Source: Bathymodiolus brooksi
Lineage: Eukaryota > Mollusca > Bivalvia > Mytilida > Modiolidae
Direction: 5' to 3'
Length of the DNA: 64,000 nucleotides
NCBI GenBank assembly: GCA_963680875.1
Contig: OY804589.1
Location: 2,480,001 to 2,544,000, forward strand
The notes under the pieces are model-generated. The model saw nothing but the letters and a program-made list of their open reading frames with translations. It searched no databases and was not told the origin of the DNA. Positions 1-14,600 of this stretch are shown here, piece by piece. Within the stretch, counting starts at the first letter, position 1; every line of letters begins with the position of its first letter. The translations under genes were made by a program, and so were the position numbers.

Positions 1-3000
1 ACACCCGTCATACTTACTCTACTTTGTGAGTTGATCAGATGTATCCCCACATCATTGACACCTATATGACACCGGTCATACTTACTCTACTTTGTGAGTT
101 GATCATGTGTATTCCCACATCATTGACACCTGTTTGACACCTGTCATACTTACTCTACTTTGAGAGTTGATCATGTGTATCCCCACATCATTGACACCTA
201 TATGACACCCGTCATACTTACTCTACTTTGTGAGTTGATCATGTGTATTCCCACATCATTGACACCTATATGACACCTGTCATACTTACTCTACTTTGTG
301 AGTTGATCATGTGTATCCCACATCATTGACACCTATATGACACCTGTCATACTTACTCTACTTTGTGAGTTGATCATGTGTATTCCCACATCATTGACAC
401 CCATCATACTTACTCTACTTTGTGTGAGTTGATCATGTGTATCCCCACATCATTGACACCTATATGACACCTGTCATACTTACTCTACTTTGTGAGTTGA
501 TCATGTGTATTCCCACATCATTGACACCTATATGACATCCGTCATACTTACTCTACTTTGTGAGTTGATCATGTGTATCCCCACATCATTGACATCTGTC
601 ATACTTACTCTACTTTGTGAGTTGATTATGTGTATCCCCACATCATTGACCCCTATATGACACCTGTCATACTTACTCTACCTTGTGAGTTGATCATGTG
701 TATCCCCATATCATTGACACCTATATGACACCTGTCATACTTACTCTACTTTGTGAGTTGATCATGTGTATCCCCACATCATTGACACCTATGTGACACC
801 TGTCATACTTACTCTACTTTGTGAGTTGATCATGTGTATCCCCACATCATTGACACCTATATGACACCGGTCATACTTACTCTACTTTGTGAGTTGATCA
901 TGTGTATTCCCACATCATTGACACCTGTTTGACACCTGTCATACTTACTCTACTTTGAGAGTTGATCATGTGTATCCCCACATCATTGACACCTATATGA
1001 CACCCGTCATACTTACTCTACTTTGTGAGTTGATCATGTGTATTCCCACATCATTGACACCTATATGACACCTGTCATACTTACTCTACTTTGTGAGTTG
1101 ATCATGTGTATCCCACATCATTGACACCTATATGACACCTGTCATACTTACTCTACTTTGTGAGTTGATCATGTGTATTCCCACATCATTGACACCCATC
1201 ATACTTACTCTACTTTGTGTGAGTTGATCATGTGTATCCCCACATCATTGACACCTATATGACACCTGTCATACTTACTCTACTTTGTGAGTTGATCATG
1301 TGTATTCCCACATCATTGACACCTATATGACATCCGTCATACTTACTCTACTTTGTGAGTTGATCATGTGTATCCCCACATCATTGACATCTGTCATACT
1401 TACTCTACTTTGTGAGTTGATTATGTGTATCCCCACATCATTGACCCCTATATGACACCTGTCATACTTACTCTACCTTGTGAGTTGATCATGTGTATCC
1501 CCATATCATTGACACCTATATGACACCTGTCATACTTACTCTACTTTGTGAGTTGATCATGTGTATCCCCACATCATTGACACCTATGTGACACCTGTCA
1601 TACTTACTCTACTTTGTGAGTTGATCATGTGTATCCCCACATCATTGACCCCTATATGACACCCGTCATACTTACTCTACTTTGTGAGTTGATCATGTGT
1701 ATCCTCACATCATTGACCCCTATATGACACCTGTCATACTTGTTCTACTTTGTGAGTTGATCATGTGTATCCTCACATCATTGACACCTATATGACACCC
1801 ATCATACTTACTCTACTTTGTGAGTTGATCATGTGTATCCCACATCATTGACACCTATATGACACCTGTCACACTTACTCTACTTTGTGAGTTGATCATG
1901 TGTATCCCCACATCATTGACACCTATATGACACCGGTCATACTTACTCTACTTTGTGAGTTGATCATGTGTATCCTCACATCATTGACACCTATATGACA
2001 CCGGTCATACTTACTCTACTTTGTGAGTTGATCATGTGTATTCCCACATCATTGACACCTATATGACACCCGTCATACTTACTCTACTTTGTGAGTTGAT
2101 CATGTGTATCCCCACATCATTGACACCTATATGACACCGGTCATACTTACTCTACTTTGTGAGTTGATCATGTGTATCCCCACATCATTGACACCTATAT
2201 GACACCGGTCATACTTACTCTACTTTGTGAGTTGATCATGTGTATTCCACATCATTGACACCTATATGACACCCATCATACTTACTCTACTTTGTGAGTT
2301 GATCATGTGTATCCCCACATCATTGACACCTATATGACACCCATCATACTTACTCTACTTTGTGAGTTGATCATGTGTATCCCCACATCATTGACACCTA
2401 TATGACACCTGTCATACTTACTCTACTTTGTGAGTTGATCATGTGTATCCCACATCATTGACACCTATATGACACCTGTCACACTTACTCTACTTTGTGA
2501 GTTGATCATGTGTATCCCCACATCATTGACACCTATATGACACCGGTCATACTTACTCTACTTTGTGAGTTGATCATGTGTATCCTCACATCATTGACCC
2601 CTATATGACACCTGTCATACTTACTCTACTTTGTGAGTTGATCATGTGTATCCCCACATCATTGACACCTATATGACACCCGTCATACTTACTCTACTTT
2701 GTGAGTTGATCATGTGTATTCCCACATCATTGACACCTATATGACACCTGTCATACTTACTCTACTTTGTGAGTTGATCATGTGTATCCCACATCATTGA
2801 CACCTATATGACACCTGTCATACTTACTCTACTTTGTGAGTTGATCATGTGTATTCCCACATCATTGACACCCATCATACTTACTCTACTTTGTGTGAGT
2901 TGATCATGTGTATCCCCACATCATTGACACCTATATGACACCTGTCATACTTACTCTACTTTGTGAGTTGATCATGTGTATTCCCACATCATTGACACCT

Positions 3001-6000
3001 ATATGACACCCGTCATACTTACTCTACTTTGTGAGTTGATCATGTGTATCCCCACATCATTGACACCTATGTGACACCTGTCATACTTACTCTACTTTGT
3101 GAGTTGATCATGTGTATCCCCACATCATTGACACCTATATGACACCGGTCATACTTACTCTACTTTGTGAGTTGATCATGTGTATTCCCACATCATTGAC
3201 ACCTATATGACACCCGTCATACTTACTCTACTTTGTGAGTTGATCATGTGTATCCTCACATCATTGACCCCTATATGACACCTGTCATACTTACTCTACT
3301 TTGTGAGTTGATCATGTGTATCCCCACATCATTGACACCTATATGACACCTGTCATACTTACTCTACTTTGTGAGTTGATCATGTGTATCCCCACATCAT
3401 TGACACCTATATGACACCGGTCATACTTACTCTACTTTGTGAGTTGATCATGTGTATCCCACATCATTGACACCTATATGACACCTGTCACACTTACTCT
3501 ACTTTGTGAGTTGATCATGTGTATCCCCACATCATTGACACCTATATGACACCGGTCATACTTACTCTACTTTGTGAGTTGATCATGTGTATCCTCACAT
3601 CATTGACACCTATCATACTTACTCTACTTTGTGAGTTGATCATGTGTATTCCCACATCATTGACACCTATATGACACCTGTCATACTTACTCTACTTTGT
3701 GAGTTGATCATGTGTATCCCCACATCATTGACACCTATATGACACCGGTCATACTTACTCTACTTTGTGAGTTGATCATGTGTATTCCCACATCATTGAC
3801 ACCTATATGACACCCGTCATACTTACTCTACTTTGTGAGTTGATCATGTGTATCCTCACATCATTGACCCCTATATGACACCTGTCATACTTACTCTACT
3901 TTGTGAGTTGATCATGTGTATCCCCACATCATTGACACCTATATGACACCCATCATACTTACTCTACTTTGTGAGTTGATCATGTGTATCCCCACATCAT
4001 TGACACCTATATGACACCTGTCATACTTACTCTACTTTGTGAGTTGATCATGTGTATCCCACATCATTGACACCTATATGACACCTGTCACACTTACTCT
4101 ACTTTGTGAGTTGATCATGTGTATCCCCACATCATTGACACCTATATGACAACGGTCATACTTACTCTACTTTGTGAGTTGATCATGTGTATCCTCAAAT
4201 CATTGACCCCTATATGACACCGGTCATACTTACTCTACTTTGTGAGTTGATCATGTGTATTCCCACATCATTGACACCTATATGACACCTGTCATACTTA
4301 CTCTACTTTGTGAGTTGATCAGCTGTATCCCCACATGATTGACACCTATATGACACCCGTCATACTTACTCTACTTTGTGAGTTGATCAGATGTATCCCC
4401 ACATCATTGACCCCTATATGACACCGGTCATACTTACTCTACTTTGTGAGTTGATCATGTGTATTCCCACATCATTGACACCTGTTTGACACCTGTCATA
4501 CTTACTCTACTTTGTGAGTTGATCATGTGTATCCCCACATCATTGACACCTATATGACACCCGTCATACTTACTCTACTTTGTGAGTTGATCATGTGTAT
4601 TCCCACATCATTGACACCTATATGACACCTGTCATACTTACTCTACTTTGTGAGTTGATTATGTGTATCCCACATCATTGACACCTATATGACACCTGTC
4701 ATACTTACTCTACTTTGTGAGTTGATCATGTGTATTCCCACATCATTGACACCCATCATACTTACTCTACTTTGTGTGAGTTGATCATGTGTATCCCCAC
4801 ATCATTGACATCTGTCATACTTACTCTACTTTGTGAGTTGATCATGTGTATCCTCACATCATTGACACCTATATGACACCTGTCATACTTACTCTACTTT
4901 GTGAGTTGATCATGTGTATCCCCACATCATTGACACCTATATGACACCCGTCATACTTACTCTACTTTGTGAGTTGATCATGTGTATCCCCACATCATTG
5001 ACACCTATGTGACACCTGTCATACTTACTCTACTTTGTGAGTTGATCATGTGTATCCCCACATCATTGACACCTATATGACACCGGTCATACTTACTCTA
5101 CTTTGTGAGTTGATCATGTGTATCCCCACATCATTGACACCTATATGACACCCGTCATACTTACTCTACTTTGTGAGTTGATCATGTGTATCCCCACATC
5201 ATTGACACCTATGTGACACCTGTCATACTTACTCTACTTTGTGAGTTGATCATGTGTATCCCCACATCATTGACACCTATATGACACCGGTCATACTTAC
5301 TCTACTTTGTGAGTTGATCATGTGTATCCCCACATCATTGACCCCTATATGACACCGGTCATACTTACTCTACTTTGTGAGTTGATCATGTGTATCCCCA
5401 CATCATTGACACCTATATGACACCCGTCATACTTACTCTACTTTGTGAGTTGATCATGTGTATCCCCACATCATTGACCCCTATATGACACCGGTCATAC
5501 TTACTCTACTTTGTGAGTTGATCATGTGTATCCCCACATCATTGACACCTATATGACACCCGTCATACTTACTCTACTTTGTGAGTTGATCATGTGTATC
5601 CCCACATCATTGACACCTATATGACACCGGTCATACTTACTCTACTTTGTGAGTTGATCATGTGTATCCCCACATCATTGACCCCTATATGACACCGGTC
5701 ATACTTACTCTACTTTGTGAGTTGATCATGTGTATCCCCACATCATTGACACCTATGTGACACCTGTCATACTTACTCTACTTTGTGAGTTGATCATGTG
5801 TATCCCCACATCATTGACCCCTATATGACACCGGTCATACTTACTCTACTTTGTGAGTTGATCATGTGTATCCCCACATCATTGACACCTATATGACACC
5901 TGTCATACTTACTCTACTTTGTGAGTTGATCATGTGTATCCCCACATCATTGACACCTGTATGATACCTGTCATACTTACTCTACTTTGTGAGTTGATCA

Positions 6001-7450
6001 TGTGTATCCCCACATCATTGACACCTATATGACACCTGTCATACTTACTCTACTTTGTGAGTTGATCATGTGTATCCCCACATCATTGACACCTATATGA
6101 CACCTGTCATACTTACTCTCCTTTGTGAGTTGATCATATGTATCCCCACATCATTGACACCTATATGACACCTGTCATACTTACTCTACTTTGTGAGTTG
6201 ATCATGTGTATCCCCACATCATTGACACCTATATGACACCTGTCATACTTACTCTACTTTGTGAGTTGATCATGTGTATCCCCACATCATTGACACCTAT
6301 ATGACACCGGTCATACTTACTCTACTTTGTGAGTTGATCATGTGTATCCCCACATCATTGACACCTATATGACACCCGTCATACTTACTCTACTTTGTGA
6401 GTTGATCATGTGTATCCCCACATCATTGACACCTATATGACACCGGTCATACTTACTCTACTTTGTGAGTTGATCATGTGTATCCCCACATCATTGACAC
6501 CTATATGACACCCGTCATACTTACTCTACTTTGTGAGTTGATCATGTGTATCCCCACATCATTGACACCTATATGACACCGGTCATACTTACTCTACTTT
6601 GTGAGTTGATCATGTGTATCCCCACATCATTGACACCTATATGACACCCGTCATACTTACTCTACTTTGTGAGTTGATCATGTGTATCCCCACATCATTG
6701 ACACCTATATGACACCGGTCATACTTACTCTACTTTGTGAGTTGATCATGTGTATCCCCACATCATTGACACCTATATGACACCGGTCATACTTACTCTA
6801 CTTTGTGAGTTGATCATGTGTATCCCCACATCATTGACACCTATATGACACCCGTCATACTTACTCTACTTTGTGAGTTGATCATGTGTATCCCCACATC
6901 ATTGACACCTATATGACACCGGTCATACTTACTCTACTTTGTGAGTTGATCATGTGTATCCCCACATCATTGACACCTGTCATACTTACTCTACTTTGTG
7001 AGTTGATCATGTGTATCCCCACATCATTGACACCTATATGACACCCGTCATACTTACTCTACTTTGTGAGTTGATCATGTGTATCCCCACATCATTGACA
7101 CCTATATGACACCGGTCATACTTACTCTACTTTGTGAGTTGATCATGTGTATCCCCACATCATTGACACCTATATGACACCCATCATACTTACTCTACTT
7201 TGTGAGTTGATCATGTGTATCCCCACATCATTGACACCTATATGACACCCATCATACTTACTCTACTTTGTGAGTTGATCATGTGTATCCCCACATCATT
7301 GACACCTATATGACACCCGTCATACTTACTCTACTTTGTGAGTTGATCATGTGTATCCCCACATCATTGACACCTATATGACACCCGTCATACTTACTCT
7401 ACTTTGTGAGTTGATCATGTGTATCCCCACATCATTGACACCTATATGAC
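1..7450. repeat. 68-bp minisatellite array, about 110 units
   Basis: Continuous head-to-tail array that runs off the left edge of the window. The unit is 68 bp, with core motif catacttactctactttgtg. Some units are shortened, with the block between two 'gacac' words deleted. A 795-bp higher-order repeat is visible: the variant 'gttgattatg' at 621 recurs at 1416, and 'accggtcata' at 71 recurs at 866. Later units (about 5000-7440) are much more uniform than earlier ones, which suggests recent expansion there. Read on the minus strand, nearly every unit contains GTAAGTAT. The array lies in the KRIT1 intron that follows the exon at 8544-8636. I see no coding potential. Confidence 0.97.
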
Positions 7451-8004
7451 ATGCTGTCTGTAACACACTTCCCTACAATTATATTAACAGTTAGTACATA
7501 CTACATTATCATTGATAATTTATTGATAATTCTATACAAAGAGAGACAACTCTTGTTATTAAAGGAGATCTTGTTTTGCTTTATTTCTAGTATTTAATAA
7601 TTGGTATTATTATACCTCACATAATAAAGAATCAGTTCTATTGGTTAAAAGATAATCACATGACATAAAATAATCTGGATATTTTTGCTTCCAATTGCCG
7701 CCAACGGTGAATAACCTCAAGAATTACACACGTCCATTGAATAAACCTATTATTCAACGGTGTAATAACCCTCGAAAATTACAACATCCAGTGAATAACC
7801 CTAATGAAATAATACTTTAACAATTCAAATATTAAACAGTATATTTCAACTGTTTGTTCGGTAAAATAAAACAGTTACAGCCCTCTGAATTGGTGAATAT
7901 CCAAAATTGTATATTATTTCATATCAGTTCTAAATTTGACTTTTTCATTGGTGTAGACATAATCATGTGTCATGCATTAATCTGTGTTAAAGAAATGTAC
8001 CAGT

Positions 8005-8057
8005 CATTAACATGATAATGCTCGTGGATAATGCCCACGTGCATTATCATATTAATG
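8005..8057. repeat. Short imperfect palindrome
   Basis: The arms at 8005-8027 and 8035-8057 are near reverse complements around a loop of about 7 bases. The key words are cattaacatgataatg on the left and cattatcatattaatg on the right. It could be a MITE remnant or a simple foldback. Confidence 0.6.
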
Positions 8058-8160
8058 ACCTCGCAAGGTTTTAGAGTTGCATCCATTTTTTAAAACGCAA
8101 CGGGGATCGTGCAGTTGCCAATATAACATGTACATGTACTAAAATGAGCAAAATTGCCCA

Positions 8161-8278
8161 TGGGTTACAATATTTCTCCACTCAAGAGAGTTAAATTAAA
8201 AATTTTAACCACAAGCCGTCAGTCGAGTGGTTAAAATTTAAAGTTTAACTCTCAAGAGTGGAGAAATATCATAACCCA
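8161..8278. mobile_element. MITE-like inverted repeat
   Basis: The arms at about 8161-8212 and 8227-8278 are reverse complements with a few mismatches and a loop of roughly 14 bases. The outer ends read tgggttacaatatttctcc and ggagaaatatcataaccca. With arms of about 52 bp and almost no internal sequence, it resembles a foldback or MITE. No transposase or convincing target-site duplication was seen. Confidence 0.65.
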
Positions 8279-8302
8279 CATGAACAACTGAAAGAGAATT
8301 TG

Positions 8303-8439
8303 TTTCTCCCATTATTACGGCATTTGACAACATGCAGGGAAAGGTACAAGACATTTTAATCCTCTAGAGGATTACAGATTTTTCCACCACTGGTTAAGTG
8401 CCTTAAAGTGGGGATAAAATGCAGTAATAATGGGAGAAA
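8303..8439. mobile_element. MITE-like element with 23-bp terminal inverted repeats
   Basis: The left end (8303-8325) starts tttctcccattattac. The right end (8417-8439) ends gtaataatgggagaaa. The two are 22/23 complementary and enclose about 90 bp of unique sequence. It is non-coding, and the superfamily is not assignable by eye. Confidence 0.65.
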
Positions 8440-8543
8440 TAATGATAATGCCCTTTATATAAGTAACTATTGTATAGATAGTTGCTTTCTATGATATGGT
8501 ATATTAACAACTACAATTTCATCTGGTTTCCTCCTAGTCTTAC

Positions 8544-8636
8544 CTTTACTTGAGGTACCAGTATAGTTCCAGTAAAGAATGCTGAGCCATATACTGTAAG
8601 ATTTCTACAAAACTTTAGAAATTGCTGCATTAAAAT
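8544..8636 (-). CDS. KRIT1 exon: end of FERM F2 and start of F3
   Basis: 93 bp, phase 0 to 0, 31 residues. The acceptor is gatttcag and the donor AAAG|GTAAGA. The translation contains [10 protein letters not shown] followed by [11 protein letters not shown]. The latter is the counterpart of the human segment with YGAAFFTG that bridges the F2 helical lobe into F3. The next exon, containing the rest of F3, is not found before the 68-bp array and must lie beyond base 1. Confidence 0.88.
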
Positions 8637-11600
8637 CTGAAATCACAATAATATACAGTTCTAATATGATATCCTTCATTGGATATGTAAACAATGCCTT
8701 AATAATAATTCCGAAGCACCCGAGTTCGTCCCAGGTTTTTAGTTGGTTTCGTGTTACTCGATCTTTAGTTTTATGTGTATGTTTTGTAGATCGTTGTTTG
8801 CCCATTTGTAATTTTTCCTTTGGCCATTGTTGTGTCTGTTCTTCTTCGATATATGGATTCTGATTACCCCTTTGTTATCTTCAAACTCTTCATAAAATAC
8901 TAATATCCTGCCAAGCCATGTTAAAACTCCCAACAAATTATGGCTTCCATGAATTATTTAAGTAATTTAATTAGCAAGCCTTTGTTATATGTATCATGAC
9001 TTGTTATGTTATCTACATCAGAAGTCTTGTATTTCATTTTCACCATTTACAAATTCCTACTTTGCCTTAGTACAATTCCCATTTGGCCATAGTATTTTTC
9101 TACCTTTTTTACCTGTATTTATCAGCTAAGGCGATATGGGAACACCGTCAGAAGGGGTCTCTAAAACATGTTTGACTGTACTTCATGTCACCATCCTCAC
9201 ACCTTTGTTATATATCTACATACTAGTTCTACCTAAATGAGAACTCTGTCAGAGGTGGTCTCTAAGACATGTTTGACTGTACTTCATGTCACCATCCTCA
9301 CACCTTTGTTATATATCTACATACTAGTTCTACCTAAATGAGAACTCTGTCAGAGGTGGTCTCTAAGACATGTTTGACTGTACTTCATGTCACCATCCTC
9401 ACACCTTTGTTATATATCTACATACTAGTTCTACCTAAATGAGAACTCTGTCAGAGGTGGTCTCTAAGACATGTTTGACTGTACTTCATGTCACCATACT
9501 CACACCTTTGTTATATATCTACATACTAGTTCTACCTAAATGGGAACTCTGTCAGAGGTGGTCTCTAAGACATGTTTGACTGTACTTCATGTCACCATCC
9601 TCACACCTTTGTTATATATCTACATACTAGTTCTACCTATCCATAAGAAGAGGGGAGCCATCACGGTCAGGATCTTATGGTAGTTGAATTTACAACTACC
9701 TGTGCAGTCAGTGCCTATCACCACTAAAAGTTATCAGTTCTAATCTCACTCATGGTGAGGTATACTAGATACAATATAGTGTGATAAAGTTTGTCAGTGA
9801 CTTGTGACAGTTCTGTGGTTTTCTCCGTTTTTTTTTCGGTTTCCTCCACCAATAAAACTGACCACCACGAATTAACTGAAATATTGTTGACAGTGACGTT
9901 AACACCATAACCCTAATCCTAACTCCAAAAGATGTCTTCATATCATCCATTTCTCATTTTGCTATGGTCCACTTGTTTTTTTGGTTTTTGTTTCGTTGTA
10001 AAATATTTACATACCAGTTCCACTTGTACATGAGAAGGGCCCTCTAACATTCCTTTCCCAGCATCTTTATAATGTCTGAATATGTTAGGCGACCACTGGT
10101 GATGACTTTTACCCTTCAACATTTGTTCTGGTACCAGTAAGTATAGATTCTTACTAAAAATAGAAACAGATCAAAATATAAAAATAGAGAACCAGTTCAA
10201 CCTGGTACCAGTAAGTATAGATTCTTACTGAAAATAGAAACAGATCATAAGATAAAAATAGAGAACCAGTTCAATCTGGTACCAGTAAGTATAGATTTTT
10301 ATTTAATGAAAAACTATTAAAACTGAAGTTGTATGATCCTGCTATGGTTTCTATTACCTTAAGTATAAGGAGCATACCCATAAAAATAAAGATCTCCACT
10401 AGACGCAGCATCATATGACTGCTCCACTAGACGCATCATCATATGACTGCTCCACTAGACGCAGCATCATATGACTGATCCACTAGACGCAGCATCATAT
10501 GACTGCTCCACTAGACGCAGCATCATATGACTGCTCCACTAGACGCAGCATCAAATGACTGCTCCACTAGATGCAGCATCATATGACTGCTCCACTACAC
10601 GCAGCATCATATGACTGCTCCACTAGATGCAGCATCATATGACTGCTCCACTAGACACAGCATCATATGACTGCTCCACTAGACACAACATCATATGACT
10701 GCTCCACTAGACACAGCATCATATGACTGCTCCACTAGACACAGCATCATATGACTGCTCCACTAGACGCAGCATCATATGACTGCTCCACTAGACACAG
10801 CATCATATGACTGCTCCACTAGACGCAGCATCATATGACTGCCTCACTAGACACAGCATCATGACTGCTCCACTAGACACAGCATCATATGATTGCTCCA
10901 CTAGACACAGCATCATATGACTGCTCCACTAGACACAGCATCATATGACTGCTCCACTAGACGCAGCATCATGACTGCTCCACTAGACGCAGCATCATAT
11001 GACTGCTACACTAGACGCAGCATCATATGACTGCTACACTAGACGTAGCATCATATGACTGCTCCACTAGATCAACATCATATGACTGCTTCACTAGACG
11101 CAGCATCATATGACTGCTCCACTAGATGCAGCATCATATGACTGCTCCACTAGACGCAGCATCATATGACTGCTCCAATAGATGCAGCATCATATGACTG
11201 CTCCACTAGACGCAGCATCATATGACTGCTACACTAGATGCAGCATCATATGACTGCTCCACTAGATGCAGCATCATATGACTGCTCCACTAGACACAGC
11301 ATCATATGACTGCTCCACTAGATGCAGCATCATATGACTGCTCAACTAGATGCAGCATCATATGACTGCTCCACTAGACACAGAATCATATGACTGCTCC
11401 ACTAGAGGCAGCATCATATGACTGCTCCACTAGATGCAGCATCATATGACTGCTCCAGTAGATGCAGCATCATGACTGCTCCACTAGACGCAGCATCATA
11501 TGACTGCTCCACTAGACGCAGCATCATATGACTGCTCCACTAGACGCAGCATCATATGACTGCTCCACTAGCCACAGCATCATATGACTGCTCCACTAGA

Positions 11601-14600
11601 CACAGCATCATATGACTGCTCCAGTAGATGCAGCATCATATGACTGATCCACTAGACGCAGCATCATATGACTGCTCCACTAGACACAGCATCATATGAC
11701 TGCTCCAATAGACACAGCATCATATGACTGCTCCACTAGACACAACATCATATGACTGCTCCACTAGATGCAGCATCATATGACTGCCCCACTAGACACA
11801 GCATCATGACTGCTCCACTAGACACAGCATCATATGACTGCTCCACTAGATGCAGCATCATATGACTGCTCCACTAGACGCAGCATCATATGACTGCTCC
11901 ACTAGACACAGCATCATGACTGCTCCACTAGACGCAGCATCATATGACTGCTCCACTAGACGCAGCATCATATGACTCCTCCACTAGACGCAGCATCATA
12001 TGACTGCTCCACTAGACGCAACATCATATGACTGCTCCACTAGACGCAACATCATATGACTGCTCCACTAGACACAGCATCATATGACTGCTCCACTAGA
12101 TGCAGCATCATATGACTGCTCCACTAGACACAGCATCATATGACTGCTCCACTAGATGCAGCATCATATGACTGCTCAACTAGATGCAGCATCATATGAC
12201 TGCTCCACTAGACGCAGCATCATATGACTGCTCCACTAGATGCAGCATCATATGACTGCTCCACTAGACACAGCATCATATGACTGCTCCACTAGACACA
12301 GCATCATATGACTGCTCCACTAGACACAGCATCATATGACTGCTCCACTAGACACAGCATCATATGACTGCTCCACTAGACGCAACATCATATGACTGCT
12401 CCACTAGACACAGCATCATATGACTGCTCCACTAGATGCAGCATCATATGACTGCTCCACTAGACACAGCATCATATGACTGCTCCACTAGATGCAGCAT
12501 CATATGACTGCTCAACTAGATGCAGCATCATATGACTGCTCCACTAGACGCAGCATCATATGACTGCTCCACTAGATGCAGCATCATATGACTGCTCCAC
12601 TAGACACAGCATCATATGACTGCTCCACTAGACACAGCATCATATGACTGCTCCACTAGACACAGCATCATATGACTGCTCCACTAGACACAGCATCATA
12701 TGACTGCTCCACTAGACACAGCATCATATGACTGCTCCACTAGACACAGCATCATGACTGCAGCAGGTCACCAATAGTTTGATCCTGCACCAGAATGACC
12801 TTTTAAAAATATTTTACGGTCATATGAAAATCAAGCTCTTAATTTGAAACATCAGAACTGCTGATTAATACCCAGGGTTGATTCTGGTAGGAAAATAATA
12901 TTATTGAAATTAATGAAAAATAGATGAAACCATCTACACCCCTTTTCAAAATGGTAATACAGTACGCACAGCCACTTTTAGCACGAAATCAGCTTGGTCG
13001 GTGTTTTTTAGCGGTGAAATGGCAGTGATATGTCATAAAATGTCAGTGAAACTTTCACTGCGAAAATATACAAATTAGGGCCTAAATGTCAGTTACCGTG
13101 GCGAAAATCATACGTGTACACATACATGTAACTGTATAGTTACTTGTATTCTTTTGTTTTTTGTTTGTTTAGTTTTGTTTTTTTACTATTTCGTACTGTA
13201 TATTTCAATTTGATACAGTTTTTTTTTCAGGGATGGCATACATTTTATTTATAGGATATATGAGTATGCATCTTGTTTTGGGTATATTATCTAATCCCAA
13301 CATTTCGATTGGTTTACATAGGTGTTATTTTTTTCTCTCTCACGAGTTGATAATCACCTGGTATTACAGGCTGTATTTTATCTATGTACGGGTGTGTCTA
13401 TTTTTATGTAGTGCACACATTGAACTCAGTCACTAAAAGGTCAAACACACAGTTACCTGAGGCTGAGAGATTGATTTAAAAACAAACCGAGAAGGATTGA
13501 AAAGAAAAAAAAAATCGATCGATGTAAATTTTTATCTAAACGTGATTTTTCGTATTTGTATGTCGTTAATCCCCTTGCAAGCCACATGTCATTTTACCTT
13601 TAATAAAAGTGGATACACATTTCCCTTTGAGTACACACATTTTTCCCGTGAATAAGAATCTAGAAAGGTTTCCACAGGTTGGTAATATATTATCGATCAA
13701 AGCGTGCTTTTGGGGATCTAGAAACTTTTGTAACAGGTGAACTTTAGTCACGTGCCAAGTCGACAATAATTGAACATCCGAAGACTTGGGGCTTTAATCA
13801 TGTAATCGCGTCTATAAGGGGGCAGAATTCTATTTTTTTTTAATGAAATTTCTTTTTGCAAATTAACTCGGGATACCAAGCTTGCATTCAAAAGATCAAG
13901 TTTATTTTAATTAAAAGAAAATACAATACAAGCTTATAAATAATAATGATCACATAATACTAAACGTTTGTACCGGCATAATAGATTAAAACAAAAGCAA
14001 ATATCAGAATTAAAGAACGAAAATATTAATACAGCTTACACACCTGAAAAAGAAAATAATTATTTGCTATGAATCATTCATATTATCAAAAATGACAGTT
14101 TTATATACAAATCTCAAGAACATACAAATGTACAAATAAAGGTTAATATCCTATTTCTTTATTTGATCTTATTTCGTGACGTCTCATCGTTGATGTCAGT
14201 GTTTTGGCAGCGTTTTATGGTAAATCACCGAAAACACCGTGTTCGATTTTTCTTCGACATTTCGCAGTGACTTTTTTAAAAATTTCTCCGACATTTTCTT
14301 GATTTCACTGACGTCGGACCCGAGTGATTTCTTGCTAAATTGCACTGTGCGTACTGTACTTTACCTGTCATTACTGATCATTACTGTTTCCTGCAACTTT
14401 CGGAAATCAATTTTCAGAGAAAAATAGCTGAAATCAGTTACATAACAGAGAAAAATCATCTCTGAATATCTCATATTGCTGCTCCGTAACAGAGAAAAAT
14501 CACCCCTGAATATCTTCATGCTGATGCTCCGTAACAGAGAAAAATCATCTCTGAATATCTTCATGTTGATGCTCCGCAACAGAGAAAAATCACCCCTGAA

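Larger units (their letters stand above)
7451..8543. other. AT-rich intron with nested hairpin elements
   Basis: No exon of KRIT1 or any other recognisable coding segment was found here on either strand. The stretch is AT-rich and contains three separate inverted repeats (listed individually). It belongs to the intron downstream of the KRIT1 exon at 8544-8636. Confidence 0.6.

Noticed and set aside
7451..8543. Further KRIT1 exon carrying the rest of F3
   Set aside because: No frame with the expected F3 pattern and splice sites was found. The sequence is AT-rich and occupied by hairpin elements.
10128..10300. Additional splice-donor-derived array (GTAAGTATAG)
   Set aside because: The donor motif is on the plus strand, antisense to KRIT1, and no adjacent exon matches the unit.
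13233..13436. 67-codon plus-strand frame
   Set aside because: It lies in a dispersed repeat and is not open in the other copy at 23.2-23.5 kb.
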